DNA of 64,000 nt from NCBI RefSeq assembly GCF_048771995.1, contig NC_133028.1, forward strand, positions 2,624,501-2,688,500, in the 5' to 3' direction. The stretch's first letter is position 1, and every line of letters begins with the position of its first letter. Under the pieces are notes generated by a model, which saw only the letters and a program-made list of their open reading frames with translations, was not told the origin of the DNA and made no database searches. The position numbers and the translations under genes were made by a program. Below are positions 1-12,672 of the stretch, piece after piece. The DNA is from Taeniopygia guttata. Its lineage: Eukaryota; Chordata; Aves; Passeriformes; Estrildidae.

Positions 1-44
1 GCACTTTGTATGGGCAAAGTGGAAACACCCCTTATTTTTATATC

Positions 45-137
45 TAGGGATGCATTTAAGTGGTGGCCTCGGCAGTGCTGGGTTAATGGTTGGACTCAAT
101 AATCTTGGAAGGCTTTTCCAACCTTAATGATTCCGTT
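45..137 (+). mobile_element. CR1 LINE 3'-end fragment
   Basis: Reads ggcagtgctgggttaatggt and later ttccaaccttaatgattccg, the sense 3' untranslated end of avian CR1. The 5' part is missing, as usual for this LINE. Confidence 0.8.
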
Positions 138-139
138 CT

Positions 140-1118
140 GTACATAAAGTCAAGGATTTAGTGTTGGTATAACCGGAACCACAAGTCTGTGTTCATAAAA
201 TTTATAAAAATCATTTTAAAAAGGAAACAAATTAATTATTTTTTTTTTTTTACAAATAAAAGTTGTTTTCTGGCAGTTTCCTCCAGCATTCTTATGCATG
301 AAAATAAATCTCTCTTCACACAGCAGCACAGCCAGGGAGGTTATTTCAAGTGGAATTGTTCCAGCCAAGAGCAGGAGGATGCTGGAACAAGTTTGCTCCC
401 AGCAAAGTCTCTCCATGGGAAAACCATTTGGAGAGGAGCAGCTCCAGCAAATCCCAGCCCTCAAACCCAGCTCCTGGCAGAGTGGTCCAAGCTGCAGTCA
501 GCAAGTCTTCCCAAAAACATCAATCTTCTCATTACAGCTTGATTCAAGCACTGGAGCTTCCATTGTCTTCGGTCCCCAGAGGTCAATAGAAGGCAGGTCC
601 TGATTGTTGGGCAATTTATTTGAGTCACTGTAATGACACTGCAATGGGCTGTGAAGAAAAACCAAGATGCTCTGTGCTTGAATCTATCCAGAGGCTGCAG
701 TTGTCCCTTGTCCCTTTTGTTCCTGGTGATAAATGTGCAACTCTCCAGGTCCTCTCATGTATTACCCACAAAACCAGAGATGAGTACAGCTTCAACTCTT
801 AAATTCTGTGAGGGTTATTCGCTGTCATTTTTGTCAGTTTATTTGGGAGGGGTGAAAAAGGGAAAAGTTGATTTTACTTGTGGATTTTTGCTTCCCTTAG
901 GTAAGAAAGGAGGATATGAAAATTGTGCTGCAGAGGTTTATGTACCACAGGCCTAAAACTAGCCTTGCTCTTGATCTAAATTATCTTTCCTACAGCACAT
1001 CCAGGTGGAATTTCAGCCCTCTGGAATTCAGATGCCTGGATTCAGTAGCACAAACTCACCCCATGGCCCTGAGAATGTCACCCAGGCTTAGATTTGGGTG
1101 GGAAAACTCACCATGGAG
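140..1118. other. Upstream intergenic DNA, no gene seen
   Basis: Contains a T-run near 239-251 and unremarkable sequence. The short open frames here have no recognisable domain and no exon-like borders. Confidence 0.6.
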
Positions 1119-1300
1119 GCACAGAATGACAAAATCATAATGGCTGGTAAAGATCTCTAAGATCACCAACGTTTACCACTAATCCACGTCCTCCAGTGCC
1201 ATACCCACGTGTTTTTGGAACACTTCCAGGGATGGTGACTCCACCACTGCTTTGGACAGCCTGGGCAACCCTTTCCCTGTCTTGATTTGAAAGTAATTTA
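1119..1300 (-). mobile_element. CR1 LINE 3'-end fragment, antisense
   Basis: Reads as the complement of the CR1 tail: acagaatgacaaaatcataa, then later cacttccagggatggtgact and the tgggcaaccctttcc block typical of antisense CR1. Confidence 0.8.
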
Positions 1301-1344
1301 TGTGAATAATTTCACATTCCTGCATCTGTTCCATGTATAATTAC

Positions 1345-1640
1345 TGCAGAATAATTGAGGTGGGAGGAGGGTTTTCGAGGCCTCCAGTTCAACTTTAGGA
1401 TCAAAGATGAGTCCTCTTCTAACACCAATTTATTGTCCTTGGTCATGTCCAGCAGAATTTTGAGTATCTCCAAGGATGGAGAATCCACAGCCTCTTTGAT
1501 CCCCCTTTTCCTGTGTTTGACCACTCCCACAGTGGAAACTTTTCTCTTGCTTCTCACTGGATTTGTCACCTCCTGTCTTTCCCTGTGCACTTCCAAGAGT
1601 CCATCCTCTCTGGAACCCTCTTTTAGGGGTTGTAGACACA
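1345..1640 (-). mobile_element. Diverged CR1 LINE fragment, antisense
   Basis: Blocks such as ctccaaggatggagaatcca and cactcccacagtggaaactt are the complement of the CR1 end region of a more diverged subfamily. It adjoins the preceding antisense fragment but may be a separate insertion. Confidence 0.6.
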
Positions 1641-1884
1641 ATTTGGATCCACCTCAGACCTTCATCTTTCCTCTACCATGTTGTCACCTCTCCTGCAGCC
1701 ACAGAGGAGACACAGGCTGTGCTTTGGGACACGGCTGCAATTCCCATGGGCACTCAGATGACCTCACAGATCCCAGAGGATTGGGTCCAAGGCTGGTCTG
1801 CATGAGCTGCAGGAACATTTGGGCTCTTCTGACCTGAATATTTTTTGAACTGTCAAAAATATTTGCAGCAAATGGTGAGGTTAT

Positions 1885-2160
1885 GAAAAGCTGGTATTTC
1901 ACACTGGAAGAAGGTAGATTTAGTTTAGATATTGGTAAGAAATTCTTCCTGTGAGGATGGTGAGGCCCTGGCACAGGGTGCCCAGAGAAGCTGTGGCTGC
2001 TCCTGGATTTCTGGAAGTGCCCAAGGCCAGGTTGAACAGGGCTTGGAGCCACCTGGGATGGTGGAAGGTGTCCCTGCCCACAGCAGGAGGTTGGAATTTG
2101 AAGATCTTTGAGGTCCCTTCCAACCCAAACCATTCCAGGATTCTGTGATTCCGTGGTGTG
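1885..2160 (+). mobile_element. CR1 LINE 3'-end fragment, sense
   Basis: Contains cagagaagctgtggctgctc, then ggcttggagccacctgggat, ending ccttccaacccaaaccattc plus gattctgtgattccgtg. The order is the standard avian CR1 3' end. Confidence 0.9.
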
Positions 2161-3304
2161 GGAAGTGGTGGCTTCCCAAGTCATGAAGTTCAGTCCATCT
2201 GAATTATTCTCTGGATCAGGATGTGCAGCAAGAAGAAAAAAAAAAATAAAACCAGAAAGGGAGGAGAAGAAGGAGGAAGAAAGGGAGATGTGAATCCAGC
2301 ATGGAAAGCTGATGTAGGGCGGCAAAATGTGTCTGCTCAGCTCTTCACTGGATTTCTTCCACTTGAATTTGAATGGAGAAGGATGTAATTCACTGTGATA
2401 TCATTCTGGTGTCCAGCGTGGGTGGAAGAAGATGTGCATGATAAGAGAACTCCAAAGATAACAGCGAATTTTGGAAGGAATTTTTAAAAATGCCATTAGA
2501 AGCCCTGGAGCCAGGCTGTGGGGATGGGTGAGTATCCAAGGTGAGGCATGGCCAGAAGTTCCTCCTGTCAGTCTTCCAGACCTTCCCATGCCCACATCCT
2601 TGGCAAGACCAGATCACTGCTGCTCTCCAAGAGTGTGCCTGCACTTTTCTCCATCCCTGACACAGCTTCTATTTTTATTAAAAGGAAAAAAAAAAAAAGG
2701 TGAAAAAGTTTTGTTTTGCTGATTTTGTTTTTTAACACAGCCTAACAAAACTCCAGTTAATGACAAACAAGTGAGCAAGACTCTGGCACAAGCAAATGAG
2801 ATTTAATCTGTCAGCCTGTGGGCGTCTGGAGCAGGATAGTGCTGGCTGAATTTCTTAAGGTGGCTCTTTCCATCCCTGGGACTGCTTAAAATAAAGCAGA
2901 TGGGAATACAGAATTATCCTCGATGCTGGAATATGGTGCTGCATGCAGGAAATGTTGCTTTTTGTGGAGTCTCTGCTCTGACACACTAAATCCACACCAG
3001 CCACTCAAGTACTGACTGGAAAATGATGGCCCAGACACTTCCAGTGGCAGTGGAATCAGATCCCCCAGGGTGTTTGAGCCTGATTTTGGGGTTCAGGGCA
3101 TTGAAATATATGAGGAAGGGTCACTTGGACCAAAATCATGGAGCTGTTTAGGTCACCCCATGAGCCAGGAGGTGGCAGTGGCTGCTCTCCTCCAGGTCCT
3201 GTTGCATTTTTTGTGTCCCTCTGATCCAGACTATGTTGGGGAGATAAAGGTTCAGCTTGGTTCATACCAAAGACCTGATGCATTAAAGCAAGGAGTGGGC
3301 AGAA
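2161..3304. other. Intergenic DNA, no gene seen
   Basis: Holds a purine-rich stretch (2229-2291) and an A-run (2685-2698). No splice-bounded conserved frame or repeat family is recognised. Confidence 0.55.
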
Positions 3305-3810
3305 AGACAGAACCACTGAACCATGGAATCCCAGAACCACAGAATCCCAGAACTGTTAAGGTGGGAAAAGCCCTCTAACATCAGCAAATCCAACCAATCT
3401 CCCAGCACTGCCAAGGCCACCCCTAAACCACCCCCAAGTGTCACATTCACAGGTTGTTTGAACCCTTTCAGGGAGGATGACTCTGCCACCTCCCTGGGCA
3501 GCTGTGCCAGGGCTGGACACCCTTTCCATGAAGAAATTTTCCTAAATATCCAATCCAAACAGTCCCTGGCACAACTTGAGGCCATTCCCTCTCCTCCTGT
3601 CCTGTTCCCTGGGAGCAGAGCCCGAGCCCCCGGCTGTCCCCTCCTGTCAGGAGCTGTGCAGAGCCACAAGGTCCCTCCTGAGCCTCCTTTTCTCCAGGCT
3701 GAGCCCCTTCCCAGCTCCCTCAGCTGCTCCTGGTGCTCCAGCCCCTTCCCCAGCTCTGTTCCCTTCCCTGGACATGCTCCAATCCCTCAAAGTTTTTTTT
3801 GTTGGAAAGG
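3305..3810 (-). mobile_element. CR1 LINE fragment, antisense, about 500 bp
   Basis: Starts with the complement of the CR1 tail (ggaatcccagaaccacagaa) and runs back through cctttccatgaagaaatttt and gcagagccacaaggtccctc. The same subfamily appears at 20755-21300 (antisense) and 55105-55515 (sense). Confidence 0.9.
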
Positions 3811-3924
3811 GCTGAAACTAAAACCAGGATGCTCTTCCTCTCTCTTCAGGTAAAGGAAAAGTCAGGAAAGGTTGAGTGACTTGGGAATGCCATGGGAGAA
3901 ACGGAGGAGCACAACTCCATCACT

Positions 3925-4030
3925 GACAAGACCCTGAAAGGACAATGAAGGGCCAGGAGTTGGACTCAATGATGCTTGTGGGTCCTTTCCATCTCGGGAG
4001 ATTCCATGGGTCTATAATTCTGTAAGAAAT
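3925..4030 (+). mobile_element. Short CR1 LINE 3'-end fragment, sense
   Basis: Only the last hundred bases of CR1 remain: gttggactcaatgatgcttg, then ggtcctttccatctc and attccatgggtctataattc. Confidence 0.75.
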
Positions 4031-4340
4031 TGGGGATATATACAGATGGAAATAGGATCCCAAAGGCATTCTTGTGCACCTTTCCAGCACCTTCATGATC
4101 TGTCCTTGTGTTTCAGCAGGAGATGGGAGGAGAAATCCCTGTCCCTTTCTCTTTCCTTTCACCACTCTCTGCTGGCTCAGTGGGAGTTTGTCCAGCTTCT
4201 GTTTTGGGGGAGGCCACTGCCAGACCATCAAGCCCTTGCCCTGAGACCAGTCCAGTGGCTCCAAAGGGCAGTGACCACGGGATGGCAGCAGAATCTGTCA
4301 CAGGAGGAGTCCCCAAGCCCGGATTTTCCTTCTTGGCTGG

Positions 4341-4423
4341 TGTCTAGGTTTGAAAAGACAGGAGTCTGTGAAGGAAGGCAAAGGCCTCCTGTGAAATGGA
4401 AAAGGTAAACCCCCTCCCTCCGG

Positions 4424-4466
<43 letters not shown>

Positions 4467-5053
4467 CCAAAAAACAAAAAAACAAAGGCTCTCAGGCAAA
4501 GATACAGGAATGGGAATAACAGTTCTTTACTAGGAAAAAAAAATAAAAATAATAATAACAAAACAAATGTAGTTAGCACAAATGAAACTAGTGATGGAGT
4601 CAGAAACCTGACACCCTGAGGAGTCAGGGTGTTGGTAGCAGTCCAGTTAAATGGTGGCTGTTCCTCCTGCAGTGGCAGATGAGATGCTGCTGAAGTGGTG
4701 ATCTCTAGAAGGGTGCAGTTTTCTCTGAAGGTCTGGTGATGGAGTAGTTGGGCCTGGTCTTCCTCTGGGAATCCAGCAGAGAAGAAGCTGCTCCTCGGGG
4801 AATCCAGCAAAGTGGCTGCCAGTGCCTCAAAAAGTGCTGATTTTATGCAGGTAGGGCTGCTTGGCTCCTCCCTCTGGGTGGAGCATCTCACCATGGGATG
4901 ATGTAACTTTTCCGGTCATGCAGTGAGTCATTAATGGCCCATTAACAGAAGATATCTCCCCAAGGGAGACATTGTTCTTGGGAGAGATAAGAAAACTGCC
5001 CCACCTCCAACAGGTGGCAAATAGAATACACGCTTATCTTGCAAGCCAGGATA
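4341..5053 (-). mobile_element. Solo LTR, ERVL-like, antisense
   Basis: The ends are tgtctagg at 4341 and ccaggata at 5053, degenerate versions of the TGTCCTGG/CCAGAACA ends of the copy at 60569-61472. Read on the minus strand, it matches that copy through blocks such as gaggtggggcagtt, gttaatgggc, agagggaggagccaagca and actgctaccaacaccctgac. A 41-base A tract at 4424-4464 lies inside it. No matching target-site duplication is visible, and no viral coding region is present. Confidence 0.85.
4424..4464 (+). repeat. A(41) homopolymer within the LTR
   Basis: Forty-one consecutive A residues, followed by an A/C-rich stretch. It is probably an expanded T-run of the antisense LTR, and its length may be uncertain from sequencing slippage. 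Confidence 0.9.
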
Positions 5054-5934
5054 CCACTGGTGGCACCGGGACACAGCAGGGCTGGGCTGGCAGTGCAGAG
5101 CCCAACCCAAAGCTGCAAAGGAACAGGGATGAGAGGAGGTCAAATTATCTTTTTTCTCAGGAATAGTTTTGCTTTTCTGTTAAAAAGCAATCCCTAAAAA
5201 AAAAACCAAAAGCAATATAACTGCAAAACACACCATGCTTTTTGGATGAATCCTCCCGGGTTGGATGCTTTCTGTGGATGGGGAAGAAGGTGGATGGGAG
5301 TGGTGAAAAATTAAAAATTTTGTAACAAACTGAGTCTTTTTTTTTTTTCCCTATACAAATCTATATAAATATCTCAGGGTAGGATTCCAAGGCTGTCCCT
5401 CTCCAAGCTGCAACCTCTGAGGATGCTGGGAGAGCAGAAGGCACTCGGGGCAGGCAGAACAGGCTGTTCTGCTCAGGGATGAGGAGATCTCTGCCTAATG
5501 AATTGGCCCCATTTCAGGAATGACTGCCAGGATGAAATGGGGTCTCTCCTCCACTTATTCATGGGAATTGGCTGCTTCCAACCTCTCCGCCTGTGTCATT
5601 TCTGGGATGGAACAAAAGTGAACTGGGAAGGAAAGGAGTGAGTTCACATTTATGTCCTGGTAGGAATTTTGGCTGAACTCCATGAAAACCAAGGTAAATC
5701 AGGGATTTTTATCAGGGCTTCCTAAAGTAACACCTCCATGGTATCCTTTTCCTTGCTTCTTTTATTTTATAGAGCAGATAAAAATTGCAGGAGGGAGGAA
5801 AAGAAAACCGAAGCTGTGAGGTTTGGGGTTTTTTTGGGTTTTTTAAAATAATGATGTTTTTGGAATTAAATTATTTTTTAAATAAAGTAAACATGCCCTG
5901 ATTGACTTTCCTCACCCTCCTTTTTAAACTTCAT
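5054..5934. other. Intergenic DNA, no gene seen
   Basis: Mostly unique-looking sequence with T-runs near 5336-5349 and 5829-5842. No recognised coding or repeat family. Confidence 0.5.
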
Positions 5935-6440
5935 CACAGAATCATGGGATAGTTTGGGTTAGAAAGGACCTTAAAGACCATCTTATTCCAACCCCTGCCA
6001 TGCAGGGACAACTTCCACTAACCCAGGGTGCTCCAAGCCCCATCCAGCCTGATCATGGGTACTTCCAGGGATCCAGGAGCAGCCACAGCTTCTCTGGACA
6101 ACTTGTGCCAGGGCCCATCACCTTCACATGGAAGAATTTCTTCTTAACACCCAGTCTAAACCTACTCTCTTTCTATTTGAAGCCATTCCCCCTTGTTCTG
6201 TCCTTCCATGACTTGTCCAAAGTCCCTCTCCACCTCTCCTGGGGCCCCTTCAGCTACTGGAAGTCTGCAATTAGGTCACCCCAAAGCTTTCTCTTCTCCA
6301 GGCTGAACAATCCCAATTCTCCCAGCCTTTCCTTATGGACATATGCTTCATCCTTCCTTTCCCTCCAGCTGGGAACAGGAGCAAAGCACCTCCTCCTCCT
6401 TTTTCCATCCATAGCAATTATCCAGCTCCTCAGACCTGAG
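5935..6440 (-). mobile_element. CR1 LINE fragment, antisense, about 500 bp
   Basis: Begins acagaatcatgggatagttt and ggttagaaaggaccttaaag, then gccccatccagcctgatcat, through the complement of the ORF2 end (agctttctcttctccaggct). The standard antisense CR1 order is maintained throughout. Confidence 0.9.
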
Positions 6441-7764
6441 AGCACGGACAGAGGGGATCCTCCCCAGCCATCCCACTTCCAGACAAGGATGGGGTCATGT
6501 AATCATCTCTCCCAGCAGATTTAAGTGGGAAACCACCCCACTGACAGAGGATGGATCACTCTATCACTTCGAGGTCAGCGTGCACACAAATCAAATTCCT
6601 GTGCCTCCAGTCTAAAGAGATCTCTGAGGGCTATAGGGTTAGGATTGAAGAGTCTAATAAGGGGAGAGAATTAAGCCTGCAATCACTTGGACTGATTTAA
6701 ATTAGGGTTGGTTTTTTTTTTTTTCCCTCTTGCTTTGATTAAAATAAGCCGATTTTCCCTTCCACCTGTGTTTCTTATGCAGGCAGAATTTCCATTAACT
6801 TCAGTCAAAGTTTTTTTTTTTAACTTCTCAGAGATAAAACTTCATGGCATCCCTTCCTCTTGGTTGCCAGGATTTTCCTGAGCACATTCCCCCCCTTATG
6901 ATATTAATTATAATATCTCCCTGCTTTATGTACCAGTCACCTCTGTTATTAAATGGACCTCCTGTGTGCCTTTCTTCTCTCTTATTAAAGAACACTGACC
7001 TTCGTTATGTTACAGAAAATGATGAATATTCATTATGGGATGGAGATGATCTTGGGCTTATATTGTCTGCAGGAAGATTTAGGTCAGGAATAAAGGAAAC
7101 CCTTGCTGTGACAGGGACAGTGATGAACTGGAAGGGTTTGGAGGTGGGACAGAGCACGTGGCTTTGAAGCACACAGACAAAAATATTAGGGATGGAGCAG
7201 TAGAGGTGATGCAGGTGATGCTGATTTGGGGTGAATAGGTGGGATCCTAGGCAGCCCTTCTCCTTTTGCACACTTCCTATGGAAACAGGAGGATTGGAAA
7301 TCTTCCAGTAAGTTCTCCCAGTAGCCATGCATTAAAAAGGACAGCACAATGTTTAATAGCATAATTTTCAAGCTCTGGACTAATTGTACAGTGTTTAAAT
7401 CAAAGAGAAGACAAAGTAACCTGGGCATGCATCTCTGGCCACCGATTCATCCTCCAGCCCTGCACTAATGGCACTAAAGACAGTTCCTGTCCCCATCCCC
7501 CTGATGTATTCACAGGAGATCCTCCAGCAGCCACACTGAGCTCATCTCCCCACTTTTCACCTGGCCTGGGGTTGGGATAATGCCCAGCAGTGGGATGGGA
7601 AGTGCCTGAGGAGCATGGAGAAGGCTGCAAGCAGCCCTGGGAATCCACTTTCCTGAGACCCAGAGATATCCACAAGGTATCCACACCCTCCTCTTCTTAC
7701 AGACCTACAGGAGGCATTCCTTTAAATCCCTTGGGTGGGGGCACAAACACAGGCTCAGTGGAGA
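6441..7764. other. Intergenic DNA, no gene seen
   Basis: Contains T-runs near 6713-6724 and 6811-6820 and A/T-rich stretches. No recognisable exon or element. Confidence 0.5.
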
Positions 7765-8000
7765 ATGGATTTAGATTGATTAGAATTATTTAATTGTGGA
7801 CTGTAAAGGTGTTGAGGCCCTTGCACAGGTTGCCCAGAGAAGCTGTGGCTGCCCCTGGATCCCTGGAAATGTCCAAGGCCAGGCTGAAGGGGGTTTGGAG
7901 CACCCTAGGATAATGGAAGATGTCCCTCCATGGCAGGGGGTGCAATGGGATGATCTTTAAGGTATCTTCCAACCCAAACCAGCCTGTGATTCTATGATCT
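7765..8000 (+). mobile_element. CR1 LINE 3'-end fragment, sense
   Basis: Contains gcccagagaagctgtggctg, gtccaaggccaggctgaagg and the tail ccaacccaaaccagcctgtg followed by attctatga. Confidence 0.9.
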
Positions 8001-8214
8001 GGTTGCCAGTGGCAGGTGAAATCCAGTGAATCTTGTTTGTGGGGTTACTGGTTCTGTATCTCTCCTGGGGATCCAGTTGAATTACTTTAGATTCTGGAAC
8101 ACACAGCAAAGATAATTTCTGAGCACCATGACCTCTGCTGGAGACAGATCCCTGCAGAAGTTTTCCTGGTTGCTTTTGTGGGACATTTGTAGCCTGGTTT
8201 CCCTGCCCTTTCCT

Positions 8215-8275
8215 TTAGAATACCATGGAAAATCCTGAATTAGAAGGGACCCACAAGGATCATCCAAGTCCAACA
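8215..8275 (-). mobile_element. Very short CR1 3'-end remnant, antisense
   Basis: Reads accatggaaaatcctgaatt then agaagggacccacaaggatc and atccaagtccaacacc, the complement of the final 60 bases of CR1. Confidence 0.6.
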
Positions 8276-10779
8276 CCTAAAGGTTCCAGGCTTTCATGAT
8301 TCAAAATACACAGAGGCAGCAAAAGATTCCTGGTAGCTCTGGCAAAGCCCACGTGTCAGTTCTTTTTCCCACTTCCCTGGATGAGCCCAGCTGTCTTCCC
8401 CAAATTGTTCTCAATTACTTGTGCCTACAACTTTCTGTGGGTCTACACCACCACCAGCAACTCACAGCTTTGCAGAGACTCTTGGAAATCTTCCTGATTT
8501 TTTAAAGCTGACCTTGCAAGAATGGCAGTCAGGGCAATATTTTGGGGAAACGGGGAACAAAATGAGCAATTTTTCCTCTGAAATGCTTTTAAAACGATTC
8601 CTGGAAAACTGCTGTGCCAATCAGCAAAGAAAGCAAGGAACTGGATTCCATGTGCCTCGAGGCTAATCCAGCCTGACAGTCCTCACAATTCCTTGTTCCC
8701 TCCGTTATCCACAGAGCAGGGACAGCACAGACAGCTCTGCTCCCTTTTCCCCACTGCCCAACCACCACTGGGTAGGAGCAGCTCCATTTGTGGGAAGACA
8801 AGGCAATTTCAGTCCAGATATTTAACACAAGCAATAAATTCAGCACCAGCAAGGACTGCTGCCTCCTGATCCTGCTGAACCCCTGCTAAGTGCTTTGATT
8901 TTAAGGATTTCTTTAATTTATTTTTAAATAAAGATACTCTGTCTTCTCCTGCTCTCCCCTGACTTCTCCCAGCAACGTGATCTGTTTGGATTAGCTCCAG
9001 GAAGATGAAAGCAGCCTTGCTGCTCCCAGAGTTATCTGTCTGCTCCACGCAGTCCGAGGAGAAAAGCGAATATTCCTGGTCGCTGATGCAGCTCTTGGCC
9101 TGCTGTCAGCGTGGAGCTGCTGAACGGAGCAGTGGCATTTCAAAGACAGATAAGGAGACTCTGCAGGCTGCATCCACACTCATCTCTGCTTCTACACCCA
9201 ATTCCTTCTGTTCTGGTTCATGGGCATTTGCAGAACTGCATCAAAATTCAGGCTGGGTGGTGCTTTGTCCAGCTGAGTGTGGGACACCTCCAAGGGAAGC
9301 AATGCCCCCAACCCCTCTGGGCTCGTGGTCCAGCATTTCTCCATCCTCGCAGTGCAAACATTGTTCCTTGCCCTATGGAATTGTCCTTGCTGCAGCCTAG
9401 CCCTGTTGCTTTTCATCCTTTTATCACACACCTCTGAGGGGAGTCAGGCTCTCCCTTCCCTATAATCTTAATTACAAAGCTGAAAAGAGAAATTAGATCT
9501 CACAAGGCAAGCCCACAAATGGCCAAGTTGTTCTTATGCAAGACAGAACAATGATGTTAAGTGAAGTCTGGCACCACTAGGGCAGGGAGCAAGAGGACCT
9601 GGGCTTGTCCAGCCTCACTGAAGGAGTCTGGAAGGGAGATGAGCACAGGCAGATGAACACCCACCCTCTGGTTACACCAGTAATGCTGTTCTGCCACAGA
9701 CACATCTTCTGCTGATAAAAAGGCTGTCAGAAGCCAGGATGCATTCCCTGCCCCGTTCCACCGTGTGCTCATGAGCACAGAGGGAAGGCAAGGTAAAGGC
9801 ATGCTGAGAGCAGTGGGGGAAAGGCTTTAGAGGAGGGGAGGCTTTGCCCAGAAGACAACAGGTACCCCACAGTTCAGACCCCAGCTGAGCCAAAATAAAA
9901 GTGATTTCTTCTGTTCTGCACCCAGGAAGAGAAATGCAGCCCATGACTCCAGCTGCTCATGCCAAAACCAGGATGTGAAGTGGTGAGGAACGTTCCCATT
10001 ACGCAGAGTCTGCAATCCAACTAAACACTCTGGATTTATGGGAGTTGGCTGGAAAGGTGGATTTTTGCAACTAAAAGCCTCCCCTCGGGCAGCAAAGCCA
10101 TTACAGCTGCAAGTCCCCGTGGTCCCTGGGGACAACCTAAGGGAGGTACTGCTGGGTCACAACTGCTGCCCCTTTCTTCACCTGCAGCAAAGAAACCAAA
10201 TTCCATTTTGGCATCTCTGGTTTTCTTTCCTCCTTGTGCTGGTGGATTTTTGGAGACAGGAGAACAGCTCTTTGTTAATTTGGACTGGAAATCCTGTTCA
10301 TCCAGGTCTTGCTCACTGCTTATGTGCTGTCAGCTGAGTCACAGACTTTGAGGGACATTTATTACAAACCCAGCTGATGCCCCGAGAATGAGATTAAATT
10401 GTAATTAAATGGGGTTTAATGGAAACACGGGAAGGGACAGGTGAAATTCAAGCAGAGGCTGCAGTGACCGACTTCATAACTAATGACTTGTAAATTGGTT
10501 ACAATTTACATTTTGAAAAGACAGAGGAAACTCATTAAGGCTCTAGACAAACAGTTCAACGGGCATGAGAGGAGAGCAGAGAGCTCTGAAGCAGGAGCAG
10601 CTCTGAATGACAAAGACACCCTGAACAGCAACAACCTCTGAACATTTCCACCACAGTTGTTTCTGTGATGCTTGCCCTCCCCAGGACTGATTCTGAGAAG
10701 AAAACCTGTGGTTTTATCTTTGATTTTCAGCTACCAAATTCCAGAGGAGAAGCTTGCACAGTGCTGGGACCATGCTCAG
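8276..10779. other. Intergenic DNA, no gene seen
   Basis: About 2.5 kb of sequence without recognised repeats. Short open frames on both strands (for example 9005-9400 and 9827-10135) lack known domains and conserved exon borders. I looked specifically for the ITPA neighbour on the minus strand and saw no convincing block. Confidence 0.5.
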
Positions 10780-10925
10780 ATAATACAGCTGGAGCCAAGT
10801 CTTGGAAAACACCTCCAAGATCAAGTCCAACTTCTGACCCATCACCACCTTGTCAGCCAGCCCAGAGCACTCAGTGTCACCTCCAGTCAATCCTTGGACA
10901 CCTCCAGGGATGGGGACTACAAGGT
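10780..10925 (-). mobile_element. CR1 LINE fragment, antisense, diverged
   Basis: Blocks aagatcaagtccaacttctg and cacctccagggatggggact fit the antisense CR1 end, with the tail lost. Confidence 0.65.
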
Positions 10926-12569
10926 CTGTGCTAGGAACGTGTCCATGCCCAAGAAACACTGGTTAAGAATCATCTGGAATAGTTTATAGCCAAAAGAGAC
11001 AAAGAAAAGATTGTAGATGAATTGCTGAAAAGACAGCCACAGATGCAGTCACAGCCACACAGGGTGGTCAGGGCATTAACCAGGGACATCCAAACCCACC
11101 AACTCTGTGGCTTCACTATTCACCAAAGAGACTTTGAAAGGTTTTTTTTGTGGGCACAGGAGGGAAAGCATCTGAATTTCACTTGTAGGGATTTCACTTC
11201 ACCACTATTTTTTCCTTTAATCCCCTGCCAGCACAACAGTCTTGATCTCCAAATATTTTTGAAGACCCGCTCAAAGAAATTCCTAGCCTGGCTGGATTTC
11301 TTTTAGATTTATATATTTACTGGCATTATTTGCTTCAAATCTTCCCTCTGCTTTTAAGGCAAAAAAAGCCTTTATCTGATCAAGTCCCACTCCCTGCATC
11401 ACTCAGACATCCTGGCCTAGAAGCAGCTGTGGCTGAATTAGACCAGTCAGTGAAACCTCCAGAGCAAAAATGAACTGTTATAAAATACAACACAGAGGGA
11501 ATCACCTCACAATGATTTCAAGCCTTCAAATTTCCATGCATTTCTTAATTTTGTAATGTTGTCTTCAAGAACTAAGATTCTATTTTGATTGTGACCACTA
11601 CTTGTGTTTAAATTTTGCTGTTTAAGGTAGATTTGGAAGCTATCTCAAGCAACAAGAAACCATTTTATTTCTTCTAAAAAAAAGTGACAAAAGTAGAGCA
11701 GTGCGAAGGAAGAGGGAGAACCAGAAAAGAGAAAGACAGGTCTCAGAAGATTTTTCAGAGGCTTTGGGGTGGTGCTGAGCTCCAGGATGGTGCAGGGCGG
11801 TCTTGGGGTGGAGCTCACCCGACATTTAGGGTCACCAGCTTACTGCCCTACAATTATAAAAGAATCTGCAGCTCTTTGGCACTCGGATCCAGATCCTTCC
11901 CAGAGTGTGATCCTGCAATCCAGAGCGCTGCCTGGAAGTTGCTGTGTCCCACTGGCACAAAGGAGCGATGCAGAAACGCTCCCCTTCATCAGCACATTCC
12001 GAGAGCATTTGGAAGAATAGCCGAGGTGCACATCCAAGTGGGTGGGAGCTGGAAGGCAGCACTTGTAAATAAATCCTGCTGCACCAAAGTCACATCCCTG
12101 CTGGAAAGTGAGGCGTGCCCAGGCACTGAGAGGTACATCCATGGGAGAAAATGGTTAGAAAGTCCCTCTGCACAAACTTGGGTGCCAAACTGCACTTTCC
12201 TAGATAATTCCCGGCTCAAAGCATTCCAGGAACAGCTCCCAGCAGGCAGTTTGCATCCAGCCACCCTCTCCTGGAAGGCGAGGCAAGCTGACAAGTGTGG
12301 AAGAGTGTGTTTTGTGCCAGTTGGCCCTGAGGCCCGGGATACACTGAGTTCCTGGCTGCACTTTGGATTATTCACAGGGAATCAGAGCCTCGTTGCCGGT
12401 CACCGGTACCTGACGCCACCGCACGTCACTGGATCCAAGCCTCGGGGAGGTTCTGCCAGCTGGGTGAGTTCTCCCAGCTGCTCCAAAAAGTGATGAGCAC
12501 TCACACACGTGGATGTGCCTCCAGCCCCACAAGGATTTCAATTTAAAGAGATTTTAGGTGTAGAGGTGG
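10926..12569. other. Intergenic DNA with a long chance open frame
   Basis: Includes a 269-codon open frame on the + strand (11684-12493). It shows no recognisable domain, and frames are also open on the opposite strand over the same GC-richer stretch. I treat it as non-coding. Confidence 0.5.
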
Positions 12570-12672
12570 AGCTTCGGGGTGGTTTGGTGGTGGCTTTGGC
12601 AATGGGGGAATAGTTGGAGTTGATGATGCAAGGCGGCTTTTCTGACCTTAATGATTCTGGGATTCTATGTAA
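12570..12672 (+). mobile_element. Short CR1 LINE 3'-end fragment, sense
   Basis: Reads ggtggctttggcaatggggg, then gttggagttgatgatgcaag and the tail gaccttaatgattctgggat. Confidence 0.75.

Noticed and set aside
1684-2325. 213-codon open frame on the minus strand
   Set aside because: Most of it is the complement of a CR1 LINE 3' end (1885-2160), with low-complexity sequence at the end.
3070-3120. Short stretch resembling a CFNALG-like ITPA motif on the complement (gggcattgaa)
   Set aside because: Only about ten bases match and the surrounding translation does not resemble ITPA.
4298-4894. 198-codon minus-strand open frame with a poly-Phe run
   Set aside because: Lies inside the antisense LTR at 4341-5053; the poly-Phe is the A(41) tract read backwards.
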